Both the position numbers and the translations under genes were made by a program. From NCBI RefSeq assembly GCF_041915215.1, contig NZ_JAYSBV010000018.1: a DNA stretch of 64,000 nucleotides. One strand, 5' to 3'. This DNA is from Zoogloea sp021286885. GTDB taxonomy: Bacteria; Pseudomonadota; Gammaproteobacteria; Burkholderiales; Rhodocyclaceae. Under the pieces are notes generated by a model, which saw nothing but the letters and a program-made list of their open reading frames with translations, searched no databases and was not told the origin of the DNA. Below are positions 23,320 through 32,549 of the stretch, in pieces. Numbering within the stretch: the stretch's first letter is position 1; every line of letters starts with the position of its first letter.

Positions 23320-25965
23320 TTATTTGGCGGTGGGGGCGGGGAGGGCGCTGCGCGTATCGCTCTGCTGCCGGGCTTGGAGCCACACGCGGAGCTGGGTGAG
23401 GGGCATCGGGCGGGCGACGCCATAGCCCTGGAGCAAATGGCAGCCCAGGGCGGTCAGGATCTGGCGGTGGTCGGTGCTTTCCACGCCTTCGGCAATCACC
23501 TGGCGCCGGAATGCCGCTGCCAGGCTGATGACGCCCTGCACAATCGCCAAGTCTTCGCTGTCTTCCAGCATGTTGCGCACGAAGGATTGGTCGATCTTGA
23601 TGGTCTGCACCGGCAGCCGGCGCAGCCAGGTAAGGGAGGCGTAGCCGGTGCCAAAATCGTCCAGCGCAAAGCTGACCCCCAGCCGGTGGCAGGCGGCGAT
23701 GATCTCGGCCACCGCGTCGATGTCGCCCATGGCGGTGGATTCCAGAATCTCCAGCTCCAGCACTCCGGCGGGCAGACGGGGATGGGCGGCCAGCAGGGCC
23801 GAGAGGCTGGGGATGAAATCCGGGTGGGTCAGGTGGTGGGGGGTGATGTTCACGCTCACCGGCAGCACATAACCATGGCCCAGCAGGGTTTCCATGTCGT
23901 GCAGGGCAGTGGCGAGGGCCCAGTCCCCGAGCTGGGCTTCAAACTCGGTATCGAGGGCGATGGGTAAAAACTCCGCCGGGCGCAGCAGGCCCAGGTGGGG
24001 ATGGCGCCAGCGGATCAGGGCTTCGACGCCGATCACCGCATTGCTACGGGCATCCACCTTGGGCTGGTAGTGCAGCTCCAGCTCGCCATCGTGGAGGGCG
24101 GCATCCACTCGCTCCAGGGCTTCCCGGTGGGCGCGCAGGCGGCGGTCCCGTTCCGGGTCGAACATATGAAAGCAGTTGCCGCCGGCCTGCTTGGCCATGT
24201 ACATGGCCTGGTCGGCGTGGCGCAGCAGGGTATCCGGGTCTGAGCCGTCCAGCGGATACAGGGTCATCCCGATGCTGGCAGTCAGTTGCAGCGCCTGCCC
24301 ATCCAGCAGGATGGGTTCGGCCAGCCGGGCCAGCAGCCGGTGCACCACCTGCTCACACTCGTCCGGGGTTTGCAGGCCGTTGTAGATCAATGCGAACTCG
24401 TCGCCCCCCATGCGTGCCACCGTGTCGCCGGCTCGGGTGGTCTGGAGCAGGCGGCGCGCCACTTCCACCAGCAGCCGGTCGCCGGTGGCGTGGGTGTACT
24501 GATCATTCACCGGCTTGAAGTTGTCCAGATCTAGATAGGCCACCGCCGTCAGGGTGTGGTTGCGCTCGGCCTGGAGCAGGGCCATGCGCATCCGGTCGGC
24601 CAGCAGGCTGCGGTTGGGGAGTTGGGTGAGGGCGTCGTGGTAGGCCAGATGCTCCAGGTGGCGCTGGCTTTCCTTGAGGGCGGTGATGTCGGAAAACAGG
24701 CCCACGAACTGGATGATCTTGCCGTGTTCGTTGCGCACCGCCGAGATGTTGCTCAGCTGGGCGTACAACTCGCCGTTTTTCTTGCGGTTCCACATTTCCC
24801 CGTGCCAGACCCCTTTTTCCAGCAATTCGGCCCACATCTGGCCGTAAAAGCTGCGATCTTGGTGGCCCGAGCGTAAAAACCGGGTGTTGCGCCCCAGCAC
24901 TTCTTCGCGGGCATAGCCGGTGATGGCGCAAAAGGTGTCGTTTACCTCGATGATGCAGGCCGCCGGATCGGTGATCACGATGCCTTCGTGGGCGTGCTGG
25001 AACACGCTGGCGGTGAGGCGCAGGTGCTGCTCGGCTTCCATCTCGGTGCTGATGTCGGCGATGCTGCCGATCAGGCGGGCGGGTTTGCCCTCTTGGTCGT
25101 GCTCCACCACATTGCCCCGGTCCCGCACCCAGACGTAATGCCCCCGGGCGTGGCGCATGCGGTGTTCGCTTTGGTAGGGGCCGGCCCCTGCCAGGCAGCT
25201 CTGAATGGCCAGTTCGACTCGGGGCAAGTCTTCGGGGTGCACCAGGGCGAGGAACTCTTCCAGGGGGTGATGCAGATAATCCGGTGGCAGCCCCATCATG
25301 GCGCACCAGCGCAGGTTGTGAGTGACCTGGTTGGTATGCACGTTCCAGTCCCAGACCCCTTCGCCAATGGCCGACAGCACATGGGCCAGCTCCTGGCGGC
25401 TATCGTGGAGGGCGGTGTGCTGCTGGTGCAGGGTCAGCCCCAGGCTGGCGAGCCGGGCCATACATTCCAGGTGTTGCCACGTGGCCTGGGCTTCGGCCCC
25501 ATGGGGCGGCGGCGCATGGAACAACAGGCCCAGGGCGCCGGTGCAGCGATTGTTGCCATCCCGCAGCGGATAGGCCCAGGCGGCCTGCAGGCCGCTGTGC
25601 CGCCAGATGTCCGGGGCGTGGCGCCAATGGGGGTCGGTGGCCAGGGGGCCGCTGCTGACGGGGCCTTGTTCCAGCACGGCCTGGGCCAGGCTGCCCAGGC
25701 CGGGGGCGAGGGGAAAAGCCTCTTCAGGAGGGCGCTGGAACGGCAGGGGCCCGCCCTGCCGCACATAATGAAAGTGCATGCCGGCGCCTTCCGGGTGCGC
25801 AAGCAGCACCACCCAGGCACTGCCGGGCAGGGTGCGGATCAGGCATTCGCCCAGGGTGTCCAGTACGGCTTCCAGCGACCCCCCTTGGCCCAGTTGGGCC
25901 AGGGTGTCGAACGAAGGCGGGCCGAAGGGGCCTGCAGTGGGTGTCAGGATCTCGGGAGGGGGCAT
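23320..25965 (-). CDS. GAF-PAS-PAS-GGDEF-EAL c-di-GMP signalling protein
   Basis: An 881-residue cytosolic protein. A GAF-like domain (about 20-180) is followed by PAS domains at about 190-305 and 320-430, GGDEF at about 440-605 and EAL at about 615-870. The cyclase site GGDEF is intact and has the inhibitory RAGD (RxxD) five residues before it. The EAL domain keeps EALIRW, the Asn of SVNIT, the E of ELEILES, DDFGTGY, the Lys of IKIDQ and EGVES, so phosphodiesterase activity is expected. It ends 118 bp before terC and starts 72 bp after a paralogous gene. Confidence 0.9.
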   Translation of the reverse strand: MPPPEILTPTAGPFGPPSFDTLAQLGQGGSLEAVLDTLGECLIRTLPGSAWVVLLAHPEGAGMHFHYVRQGGPLPFQRPPEEAFPLAPGLGSLAQAVLEQGPVSSGPLATDPHWRHAPDIWRHSGLQAAWAYPLRDGNNRCTGALGLLFHAPPPHGAEAQATWQHLECMARLASLGLTLHQQHTALHDSRQELAHVLSAIGEGVWDWNVHTNQVTHNLRWCAMMGLPPDYLHHPLEEFLALVHPEDLPRVELAIQSCLAGAGPYQSEHRMRHARGHYVWVRDRGNVVEHDQEGKPARLIGSIADISTEMEAEQHLRLTASVFQHAHEGIVITDPAACIIEVNDTFCAITGYAREEVLGRNTRFLRSGHQDRSFYGQMWAELLEKGVWHGEMWNRKKNGELYAQLSNISAVRNEHGKIIQFVGLFSDITALKESQRHLEHLAYHDALTQLPNRSLLADRMRMALLQAERNHTLTAVAYLDLDNFKPVNDQYTHATGDRLLVEVARRLLQTTRAGDTVARMGGDEFALIYNGLQTPDECEQVVHRLLARLAEPILLDGQALQLTASIGMTLYPLDGSDPDTLLRHADQAMYMAKQAGGNCFHMFDPERDRRLRAHREALERVDAALHDGELELHYQPKVDARSNAVIGVEALIRWRHPHLGLLRPAEFLPIALDTEFEAQLGDWALATALHDMETLLGHGYVLPVSVNITPHHLTHPDFIPSLSALLAAHPRLPAGVLELEILESTAMGDIDAVAEIIAACHRLGVSFALDDFGTGYASLTWLRRLPVQTIKIDQSFVRNMLEDSEDLAIVQGVISLAAAFRRQVIAEGVESTDHRQILTALGCHLLQGYGVARPMPLTQLRVWLQARQQSDTRSALPAPTAK

Positions 25966-26037
25966 GACCGTGCGTACGCTAAGGGCGTATGTCTATTTAT
26001 GGTCGGGATTGTCTCTTCTTCAAGGACGCCCGTGTGT

Positions 26038-28332
26038 TTAGTTGTGATGCACGAGCCAATCCCGGAAGCCCGCTGCTGCCATGGGCTGGGCGATGGCGTC
26101 GCCTTGGAGCAGATGGCACCCCATGGCTTGCAGTGCATGACAATGGGCCTCGGTTTCGACCCCTTCGGCCACGACTTCCCGGCCAAAGCCCTGGGCAACG
26201 CCTATGGCGCACCGGACAATGGCCAAGTCTTCGGGGGCTTCGAGCATATTACGCACTCGTCCCTGATCGATTTTGACGCGCTGCACCGGCAAATGTTGCA
26301 GATGGGTCATGGAAGCGTAGCCGCTGCCAAAGTCGTCCATCGCAAAACTCACCCCCAGGGCCTGGCAGTTTTCCATCACCCGCCCCAGGCGTTTGACCTC
26401 GCTGGGAGTGCTGGCTTCCTGAATGTCGAGCTGGATCAGGCCCGGGTCCAGGCGGGTGTGGGCGCTCAGATGCAGACGCAGGCGCCCCAGAAAATCCGGA
26501 TGCAGCAGATGCTGGCTGGCGATGTTGATGCTCAGGGGCAGCAGGGGTAGCCCTTCCTCCTGCCATTGTTCAAGCTGGGCAATGGCATGGGCCAGCACCC
26601 AATCGCCCAGCTCCATGGCGCTCCGGGTGTGTCGCAGGGCCGGCAGGAAATGGGCTGGGCGCAGCAGCCCCCGTTCCGGGTGGTGCCAGCGTAGCAGGGC
26701 TTCCATGCCCACGGTCTGACCGTTCAGGGTGTTGAGGGTGGGTTGGTAGTGCAGTTCCAGTTGTCCCCGGGAGAGGGCGGCCAGCACCCGGGCCTGGGCA
26801 TCCCGCTGGGTGCGCATCCGGTGCTGGCGCTCCGGGTCGTAGAGCCGGAAGTTGTTGCGTCCGGCCTGTTTGGCCAAGTACATGGCCTGATCCGCGTGGC
26901 GTAGCAGGCTGGCGGGTGTGTTGCCATCCAGGGGGCACAGGGCCACCCCGATGCTGGCGGTCACGTGCAGCTCATGGCCCTGGAGCAGGATGGGGCTGGC
27001 AATGCTTTCCAGCAGGCGGGTCAGGGTGGGCTCACAGTCTTCGCCCCGCTCCAGCCCGTTGTAAATCAGCGCGAATTCGTCGCCGCCCAGGCGGGCCACG
27101 GTGTCGCCGGCCCGGGTGGAGGCGTTCAGCCGGCGTGCAATCTCGATCAGCAGCCGGTCGCCCATGTCGTGCCCGAGGGTGTCGTTGATGGGCTTGAAGT
27201 CGTCCAGATCCAGATAGGCAATGGCCGCCAGGGTGCCGTTACGCTCCGCTTGGGCAATGGCCATGTGCATCCGGTCGGCCAGCAGGCTGCGGTTGGGAAG
27301 CTGGGTGAGGGCGTCGTGGTAGGCCAGATGCTCCAGTCGATGCTGGCTTTCCTTGAGGGCGGTGATGTCGGTCACGCTGCCCATCAGGCGCAGGCCGCCG
27401 GGGGCGCTGGCGGTGTCGATGATGCGCCCCTGATCCCGCACCCACAGGTAATGCCCCTGGGCATGGCGCAGGCGGTATTCGCACACATAGGCCCCCAGGC
27501 CTGCACGACAGGTGTCCAGGGCGGCTAGTACGCGCCCCCGGTCGGCCTCATGGATCTGGGCCAGCAGATGGGCCAGGGGGTGAAAGCCCCCCTGGGGGGG
27601 CAGGCCCAGCAAGGCGTACCAGCGGGCTGAGTGCTGGATCAGGCCCGGTTCGGCGCCTGCGGCCGGGTGCCATTCCCAGACCCCTTCGCCCACGGCGGCG
27701 AGCACGTGGTCCAGGGTGTGGGCCTGGTATTCGGCTTGCTCCTGCAGGTGGTGCTGGCTGGCCCCATCGCAGGCAAAGCCCAGGGTGCCCAGGATCTTGC
27801 CGTCCCGACTGCGCCAGGGCGCCTTGTAAATGTTGAACCACAGGGCCTGCCCCTGGCCGGTCTGGAGCACCCGCTGGTCGGTTTCGCGCACCACGGCGGC
27901 TTGTTCCGGCGGCAGCAGATCGTCGGCGCTCTTGCCCAGCAGCCCGGCGGGGCTGTTCTCCCCACACACTTGGGCAAAGCTGCGGTTGACCAGCAAAAAC
28001 TGGCCGTTCCTATCCTTCACCCAAAGCAGCAGGGGCAGGGCGTTGATCAGCCCCTCGGCGCTGGGAATCTGGCGCCCGCCTGCGGGCGGCTCGGAGCTCA
28101 GGGCGAGCCGGTGCAGCGGCGTGTCGCCCGGCAGACCCTGGCGCAGGGCCTGGATCAGGGTGTCGGCGGACAGGTAGTGCAGGGCGTCTGCCAGGCGGAC
28201 GGCCAGAACGTGCACATCTCCGTTGAGCAGGTGGCACAGAGCGTCATACAGGCTCTGTTCGGCCAGCAAAACAGGAACGTCGTAAGACTCGGAAGCAGAA
28301 GGCATGGGCGTTCCAGTAGGGTTTGCGTGCAT
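26038..28332 (-). CDS. PAS-PAS-GGDEF-EAL c-di-GMP signalling protein
   Basis: A 764-residue paralogue of the gene downstream. An N-terminal region without clear domain (1-90) is followed by PAS domains (about 95-205 and 215-330), GGDEF (about 335-500) and EAL (about 510-760). The cyclase motif GGDEF and inhibitory RAGD are intact. In the EAL domain the metal ligand in the ExTE-type motif is Asp (LDIQEAS) rather than Glu, while EALLRW, SINIA, DDFGSGY, VKIDQ and EGVET are kept. Phosphodiesterase activity may be weakened. The PAS-GGDEF junction is almost identical to that of its neighbour (ITALKESQ, LEHLAYHDALTQLPNRSLL). An internal start at 28305 is possible. Confidence 0.9.
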   Translation of the reverse strand: MHANPTGTPMPSASESYDVPVLLAEQSLYDALCHLLNGDVHVLAVRLADALHYLSADTLIQALRQGLPGDTPLHRLALSSEPPAGGRQIPSAEGLINALPLLLWVKDRNGQFLLVNRSFAQVCGENSPAGLLGKSADDLLPPEQAAVVRETDQRVLQTGQGQALWFNIYKAPWRSRDGKILGTLGFACDGASQHHLQEQAEYQAHTLDHVLAAVGEGVWEWHPAAGAEPGLIQHSARWYALLGLPPQGGFHPLAHLLAQIHEADRGRVLAALDTCRAGLGAYVCEYRLRHAQGHYLWVRDQGRIIDTASAPGGLRLMGSVTDITALKESQHRLEHLAYHDALTQLPNRSLLADRMHMAIAQAERNGTLAAIAYLDLDDFKPINDTLGHDMGDRLLIEIARRLNASTRAGDTVARLGGDEFALIYNGLERGEDCEPTLTRLLESIASPILLQGHELHVTASIGVALCPLDGNTPASLLRHADQAMYLAKQAGRNNFRLYDPERQHRMRTQRDAQARVLAALSRGQLELHYQPTLNTLNGQTVGMEALLRWHHPERGLLRPAHFLPALRHTRSAMELGDWVLAHAIAQLEQWQEEGLPLLPLSINIASQHLLHPDFLGRLRLHLSAHTRLDPGLIQLDIQEASTPSEVKRLGRVMENCQALGVSFAMDDFGSGYASMTHLQHLPVQRVKIDQGRVRNMLEAPEDLAIVRCAIGVAQGFGREVVAEGVETEAHCHALQAMGCHLLQGDAIAQPMAAAGFRDWLVHHN

Positions 28333-28403
28333 CTTGCCTACTCATTTTTGCACTTTCCAAGGAAGGATGTCCTGCTCGCCCCAAGGGTTTTTGTTGCCCG
28401 AAA

Positions 28404-29684
28404 TCAGCCCGGACGCCCATCAACCCGCGCCCGCAGGTAGATCGGAAGCAAGCGCAATGCCCAGGGCATGAAAACGCCAACCCAGCCAAAACTTGCAAAA
28501 ACTAGTAAAACCGCCTGTCCGGTGGGCCACAGCTCCGCTGCCACCCGCAATATCGCCACCAGATGCACCGCCAGGGCCAGGCGCCAGGTCAGGCTATCGG
28601 CCACCAAAGGGCGCCCCGAATGGCCCAGGCTCACCCGCGACACCATGGCCAGGGTCAGGGTGGCGAAAAAGCCCACCGTCAGCGCGTGCAGGGGCGCGAG
28701 CCCCAGCATTGGGTGGCCCAGGAGTTGAGCCAGCCCCTGGGCCGCGTACAAGGCCCAGCTGATCCCCAACCAGATAAAGCCCAGATGCAGCATGCCCAGC
28801 AGGCGCACGCTCAGGCTGCGGCGCAGCTGCCAGCGATAGCTGGCGTAGCCCGCCATGCCGGCGGCGGCCAGATCGCCGGGCCAGGCCCAGGCGGCCTGAT
28901 CCAGCACCGCCAGCAGGCCGTGCAGGGCGCTTGCCGCCAGCAGCAGATGGAGCATCCCATGGGGCCGCCAGGGGGTGTAGTTGGGCAGGGCCGAACTTGA
29001 AAAGAAGGGGATCATCCGGTGGCTCACCACCATGAACAGCGGCAGCAGCATCCACCACAGGCCGATGGCCACGGCGGCCCGGGCCAGGGTCGGTGCGCCG
29101 CCCAGCGCAAATCCGAGCCAGCACACCAGCCCCAGGCCGCCCGCCGCCAGGGCCGTCCAGGCTGGCAAGGCGTGCAGTCGGGAAGCCCCCGGCTTGCGGG
29201 CCACCGGCCAGAGGGCGTGGAGCACCCGCCCCCAGCCGGCCAGCACGGCCACCAGGCCCAGCGCGGGCAGCCAGCCCGGGGCGAGCACCAGCCCCAGATC
29301 CACCAGGGCCCAGCCCGTCACCAGCAGCAGCCAGGGGGCCTGCGCCTGCTTGCCCGGGGTGTCGGGCATGCCCTGCCAGCGGGGCATGGCGGTGAGCAGG
29401 AAACCGAAAACAAAAAATGGGAAGATGCCGTATAGCCCCAGCAGGCCATGCACCCAACCTGGCGGCCAGGGCCAGGTCAGGCCGGGCGCTACGCCTGCCC
29501 GGGCCAGCATTTCCCAGCACCAGGGCAGGAAGCTCAGGAAAATCTGCACCACCCCGGCCAGAAACATGGGCCGGTGGGGCGCGGCGAACAAAACCGGGCC
29601 CGACGGCGCGGGGGGCGTGGCCGATGAGGGGGCCCCGGAGGGGGCCGAGCCGGAGCGAGGCTGAATGGAGATGGGCTTAACCAT
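28404..29684 (-). CDS. nnrS: NnrS family heme-copper membrane protein
   Basis: A 426-residue protein with 12 membrane helices of the NnrS family. Conserved His-bearing segments are present: AAPHRPMFLAGVVQ, GFLLTAMPRWQG, VSHRMIPFF and LHALTVGFFATLTLAMVSRVSLGHSG. NnrS accompanies NO-responsive regulators in denitrifiers and relieves nitrosative stress in the membrane. The ATG at 29684 is used; two codons upstream is a TTG. It is divergent from the DNR-type regulator gene, fitting control by that regulator. Confidence 0.9.
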   Translation of the reverse strand: MVKPISIQPRSGSAPSGAPSSATPPAPSGPVLFAAPHRPMFLAGVVQIFLSFLPWCWEMLARAGVAPGLTWPWPPGWVHGLLGLYGIFPFFVFGFLLTAMPRWQGMPDTPGKQAQAPWLLLVTGWALVDLGLVLAPGWLPALGLVAVLAGWGRVLHALWPVARKPGASRLHALPAWTALAAGGLGLVCWLGFALGGAPTLARAAVAIGLWWMLLPLFMVVSHRMIPFFSSSALPNYTPWRPHGMLHLLLAASALHGLLAVLDQAAWAWPGDLAAAGMAGYASYRWQLRRSLSVRLLGMLHLGFIWLGISWALYAAQGLAQLLGHPMLGLAPLHALTVGFFATLTLAMVSRVSLGHSGRPLVADSLTWRLALAVHLVAILRVAAELWPTGQAVLLVFASFGWVGVFMPWALRLLPIYLRARVDGRPG

Positions 29685-29686
29685 GA

Positions 29687-29702
29687 TCAATGTAAGTATT
29701 GA
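29687..29702. promoter_or_regulatory. Small palindrome in front of nnrS
   Basis: TCAAT and ATTGA flank 6 bp (29687-29702), immediately upstream of the nnrS ATG. The half-sites are in the opposite order to Crp/Fnr boxes (TTGA-N6-TCAA) and the dyad abuts the start codon, so its relevance is doubtful. Confidence 0.25.
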
Positions 29703-29856
29703 AGGTGTGTTGCAGGGTGCCGGTCAGGTTCGGGAAGGGCCTGGGGCATCCAGCCTGGGCTGACCGGATTCGATCTGAGTCGACTTCCCTCTTCCTATTT
29801 CTATTCCCATTCCCGAACCTGGGCCACACAGGCCGCAACCGCAGCAGAGGCAGACG

Positions 29857-30567
29857 ATGAGCAACGAAAAAACCATAGAGATTGATATTCCCGGCCTGCT
29901 GGGCCGCATGCCCCTGTTCAGCGCCCTGGCGCCCGAGGATCTGGCCCGTCTGGCGGCGGCCACCCGGGAGCGGCGTCTGCACAAGGGCGAACGCCTGTTC
30001 CAGCGCGGCGATGCGCCCAAGGGCTTCTTTCTGGTGGTGTGGGGCCAGGTCAAGCTGGCCTTCACCTCGGCCCAGGGCAACGAGAAGGTGGTGGAAATCC
30101 TGGGCCCGCTGCAAAGCTTTGGCGAGGCGGTGATGTTCCTTGACCAGCCCTATCCGGTGCTGGGCGAAGCCCTGGCCGACACCCTGTTGCTGCACATTGG
30201 CTCGGCGGCGGTGTTCGGGCTTATCGAGGAAGACCCGCGCTTTGCCCGCAAGCTGCTGGCCGGCATGTCGATCCGGTTGCACACCATGGTGCGCGACGTG
30301 GAATCCTATGCCCTGCGCTCGTCCACCCAGCGGGTGATTGGCTACCTGCTCCAGCTGGCCGAAGGGGTGCCGTGCGCGCCGGGGGCCGGCCTGGGGGCGG
30401 TGAGCGTGGAACTGCCCACCAGCAAGCAGGTGATTGCATCCCGCTTGAGCCTGACGCCGGAAACCCTCTCGCGCATCTTCCACGAGCTGTCGTCCATGGG
30501 GCTGATCGAGGTGCAGGGCAAGCTGATCCGTATTCATGATGCGGCCCGGCTGGCGGCCCACGAGTAG
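29857..30567 (+). CDS. Crp/Fnr-family regulator of the DNR/NnrR type
   Basis: A 236-residue protein with a cyclic-nucleotide-type sensor domain (about 15-140) and a Crp helix-turn-helix (about 185-225, SKQVIASRLSLTPETLSRIF). The Glu-x2-Ser-Arg recognition core matches regulators that bind TTGA-N6-TCAA. There is a single cysteine (about 176), so the four-cysteine FNR iron-sulphur site is absent; this favours a heme/NO sensor of the DNR group. It is divergent from nnrS and close to nirN and nirJ. Its leader contains a pyrimidine-rich run (29785-29820). Confidence 0.87.
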   Translation: MSNEKTIEIDIPGLLGRMPLFSALAPEDLARLAAATRERRLHKGERLFQRGDAPKGFFLVVWGQVKLAFTSAQGNEKVVEILGPLQSFGEAVMFLDQPYPVLGEALADTLLLHIGSAAVFGLIEEDPRFARKLLAGMSIRLHTMVRDVESYALRSSTQRVIGYLLQLAEGVPCAPGAGLGAVSVELPTSKQVIASRLSLTPETLSRIFHELSSMGLIEVQGKLIRIHDAARLAAHE

Positions 30568-30596
30568 CCGCTCAAGGGCTGGGCAGGGCGCCCTGC

Positions 30597-30833
30597 TTAG
30601 GCCGTGGCGCCCTGGCGGATGCGGATTTCGTATTCGCCCGCGTCGTTGCAGCTGCTGGTGTAGCGGTAGCCGTTGCGCACCAGGATGTCGAACAGGGGCG
30701 TGGGCTCCCGGTAGATCAGCAGCAGGACTTCGTTATCCGGGGTGAGTTGATCCAGCGCCTCCAGGGTGAGGTGCATGGGTTCGGGGGGCAGCAGCCCCCG
30801 GGCGTCAACGATGATCGGGGTGGGGGTGGTCAT
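30597..30833 (-). CDS. DUF2249 domain protein
   Basis: A 78-residue TusA-like fold protein of the DUF2249 family with VDARGLLPPEPMHLTLEALD at the N terminus and the REPTPLFDIL and YEIRIR segments. Members are small cytosolic proteins common in denitrification and NO-response loci, with unknown biochemical role. A Crp/Fnr-type box lies 76-89 bp upstream of the start. The gene is convergent with the DNR-type regulator gene. Confidence 0.82.
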   Translation of the reverse strand: MTTPTPIIVDARGLLPPEPMHLTLEALDQLTPDNEVLLLIYREPTPLFDILVRNGYRYTSSCNDAGEYEIRIRQGATA

Positions 30834-30908
30834 GGGGGGCGTTCCGGGTGAGGGGTGTTCTGGGGGGATGGGTTTGCGTCAGCTTGGCCGGCCCATGCCT
30901 GAATGTCC

Positions 30909-30922
30909 TTGAGCCGGGTCAA
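30909..30922 (-). promoter_or_regulatory. Crp/Fnr-type box upstream of the DUF2249 gene
   Basis: TTGAGCCGGGTCAA (30909-30922) is a TTGA-N6-TCAA palindrome, extended by C and G on the flanks. It is centred 82 bp before the DUF2249 ATG, so a class II promoter with a leader of about 40 nt would fit. No strong -10 element was found. Confidence 0.65.
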
Positions 30923-30959
30923 GCCGGGCGGGCCAGACCACCCGGGCGACTGGGGCGGC

Positions 30960-32546
30960 TCAGTGGCTGGTGCCCTCCGATTTGCCGATCTTGTTGGCTA
31001 GGTTGTACTTGCCGATGGGCTTGCAGGCGGGCAGGCGGCGGATCTCCTTGAACGTGCGGGCATCCAGAAAGATCAGCGCGCCCTCCTGCTCCATCAGGCT
31101 GGCGATCAGGTAGCGCCCGTGCCGGTCGAACTCCACATGGGCCAGGGTTTTGCCCGGATCGGTGCGCACCTGGGCCACCACTTCCAGGCTTTGCTTGTCG
31201 ATCACCTGCAGGGTGTCGCGCCCGGTGGGGCTCATCATGCTGTCCACCCAGGCGTAGGGGCTGGTTTCGTGGCTGCGCAGGAAAAACCCCGGCCCGGCGG
31301 TGGCGATGCGCGCCACAGGCTGCCAGGTATTCATGTCAAACACGCTCACCTGGCCGCTTTGCAGATCGGTGCTGGCGGCCACCCGGTGCCCGTCGCGTAG
31401 CCAGGAGATGCCCGAGCCCAGATGGGGCATGCCCGCCAAGGCCAGTTGGGCGATGGGGCGGCGCACGTCCAGATTCACCACCAGCGCCTCCCCGCCCCGC
31501 TGGGCGCCGATGAGCTGGGTGTAATCGGGGTTGAAGAAGAAATCGTCCAGGGGCGCCTCCAGCACCGTGCGGCGTGGGTGGAGATAGCCCGGGCGGGCCA
31601 CCGCCTCGCCCATGGGATAGTCGTGCACATAGCCCTCGTGGATCGGGGCGGCCGCCGGGTCGTAAGACAGCTCCCAGATTTCCGGCAGATCCCGGAAGGT
31701 GGCTACAAAGCTGTGGCGCGGGCCCGCGTCATACACCGCCGAGAAGCGGCCCGGGGTCTTGCCATCCAGGCTGGCGCCGGGGATCAGGCGCAGCAGCTTC
31801 AGGTCGGCATCAAACAGCGCCAGGCTGCCCGGCAGGCTGTTGGCCACGGCCACGACTGTGCCGTCGGCAGACACCGCCAGGTTGCGGGTGTTGATCCCAG
31901 CCCGCACCTCGGCCACCAGTTGCAGATTCCACAGGTCGTACTTGCTCACCCAGCCATCCCGGGAGGCAAAGTACACGTAACGCCCATCCGGGCTGAACTT
32001 GGGGCCCCCGTGCAGCGCAAAGCGGGACGGGAAGCGGGTGATCCGCGCCATCCGGTCGCCGTCGATGATGCTCACGTGGTGATCCCCCGCCTCCACCACC
32101 ACAAACAGGTTCATGGGGTCGGTCTGGGCGATGGGGCCCTGGGGCCGGTCGGGCAGGCTGCCGGGGGCGTGGTATTCGATGCGCGAGGCCTGAATGTCGG
32201 CCAGTGCCCAGCGGGGCGTCGGGCTGACCGGGGTGCGTACCCAGCGGGCGAGGGCGTCGATCTCATCGGCCTGGAGCACCGCCCCGAAGGCCGGCATCTG
32301 GGTGGCCGGGCGCCCGTTTTGCAGGGTGGACAGCAGCGCCCGGGGCTTGAGCCGCTCCAGGCTCTCGGGCAGCAGGGCCGGGCCCATGGCCCCCAGCCGG
32401 CCCGGGCCGTGGCAACTGGCACAGTGCTGGGCATACAGGGCGGCCGGATCAGGGGCGGCCTGGGCGTGGCCCACGGCCCCCAGCACGCCCAGCGTGCTCA
32501 GCATGCCGAGGGCAGCGCGGGCGGTACGAAGCAGCAGGCGGCCCAT
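30960..32546 (-). CDS. nirN: Dihydro-heme d1 dehydrogenase NirN
   Basis: A 528-residue periplasmic protein. It has a signal peptide (about 1-30), a cytochrome c domain with CASCHG (about 43-48) and Met-bearing PATQMPAFG, then an eight-bladed cytochrome d1 propeller. The C terminus GKYNLANKIGKSEGTSH is typical of the NirN/NirF/NirS group. NirN inserts the last double bond into dihydro-heme d1 before delivery to nitrite reductase NirS. It starts 3 bp after nirJ and is expressed from the same promoter. The N-terminal heme c domain separates it from NirF. Confidence 0.88.
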   Translation of the reverse strand: MGRLLLRTARAALGMLSTLGVLGAVGHAQAAPDPAALYAQHCASCHGPGRLGAMGPALLPESLERLKPRALLSTLQNGRPATQMPAFGAVLQADEIDALARWVRTPVSPTPRWALADIQASRIEYHAPGSLPDRPQGPIAQTDPMNLFVVVEAGDHHVSIIDGDRMARITRFPSRFALHGGPKFSPDGRYVYFASRDGWVSKYDLWNLQLVAEVRAGINTRNLAVSADGTVVAVANSLPGSLALFDADLKLLRLIPGASLDGKTPGRFSAVYDAGPRHSFVATFRDLPEIWELSYDPAAAPIHEGYVHDYPMGEAVARPGYLHPRRTVLEAPLDDFFFNPDYTQLIGAQRGGEALVVNLDVRRPIAQLALAGMPHLGSGISWLRDGHRVAASTDLQSGQVSVFDMNTWQPVARIATAGPGFFLRSHETSPYAWVDSMMSPTGRDTLQVIDKQSLEVVAQVRTDPGKTLAHVEFDRHGRYLIASLMEQEGALIFLDARTFKEIRRLPACKPIGKYNLANKIGKSEGTSH

Positions 32547-32549
32547 GGC

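Noticed and set aside
23320..28332. Recent mobile-element duplication of the GGDEF-EAL genes
   Set aside because: No terminal repeats, transposase or target-site duplication was seen; the copies differ in domain make-up, so the duplication is old.
29687..29702. Crp/Fnr box for nnrS
   Set aside because: Half-sites are inverted in order (TCAAT...ATTGA) and abut the start codon, so it is listed only as a weak palindrome.
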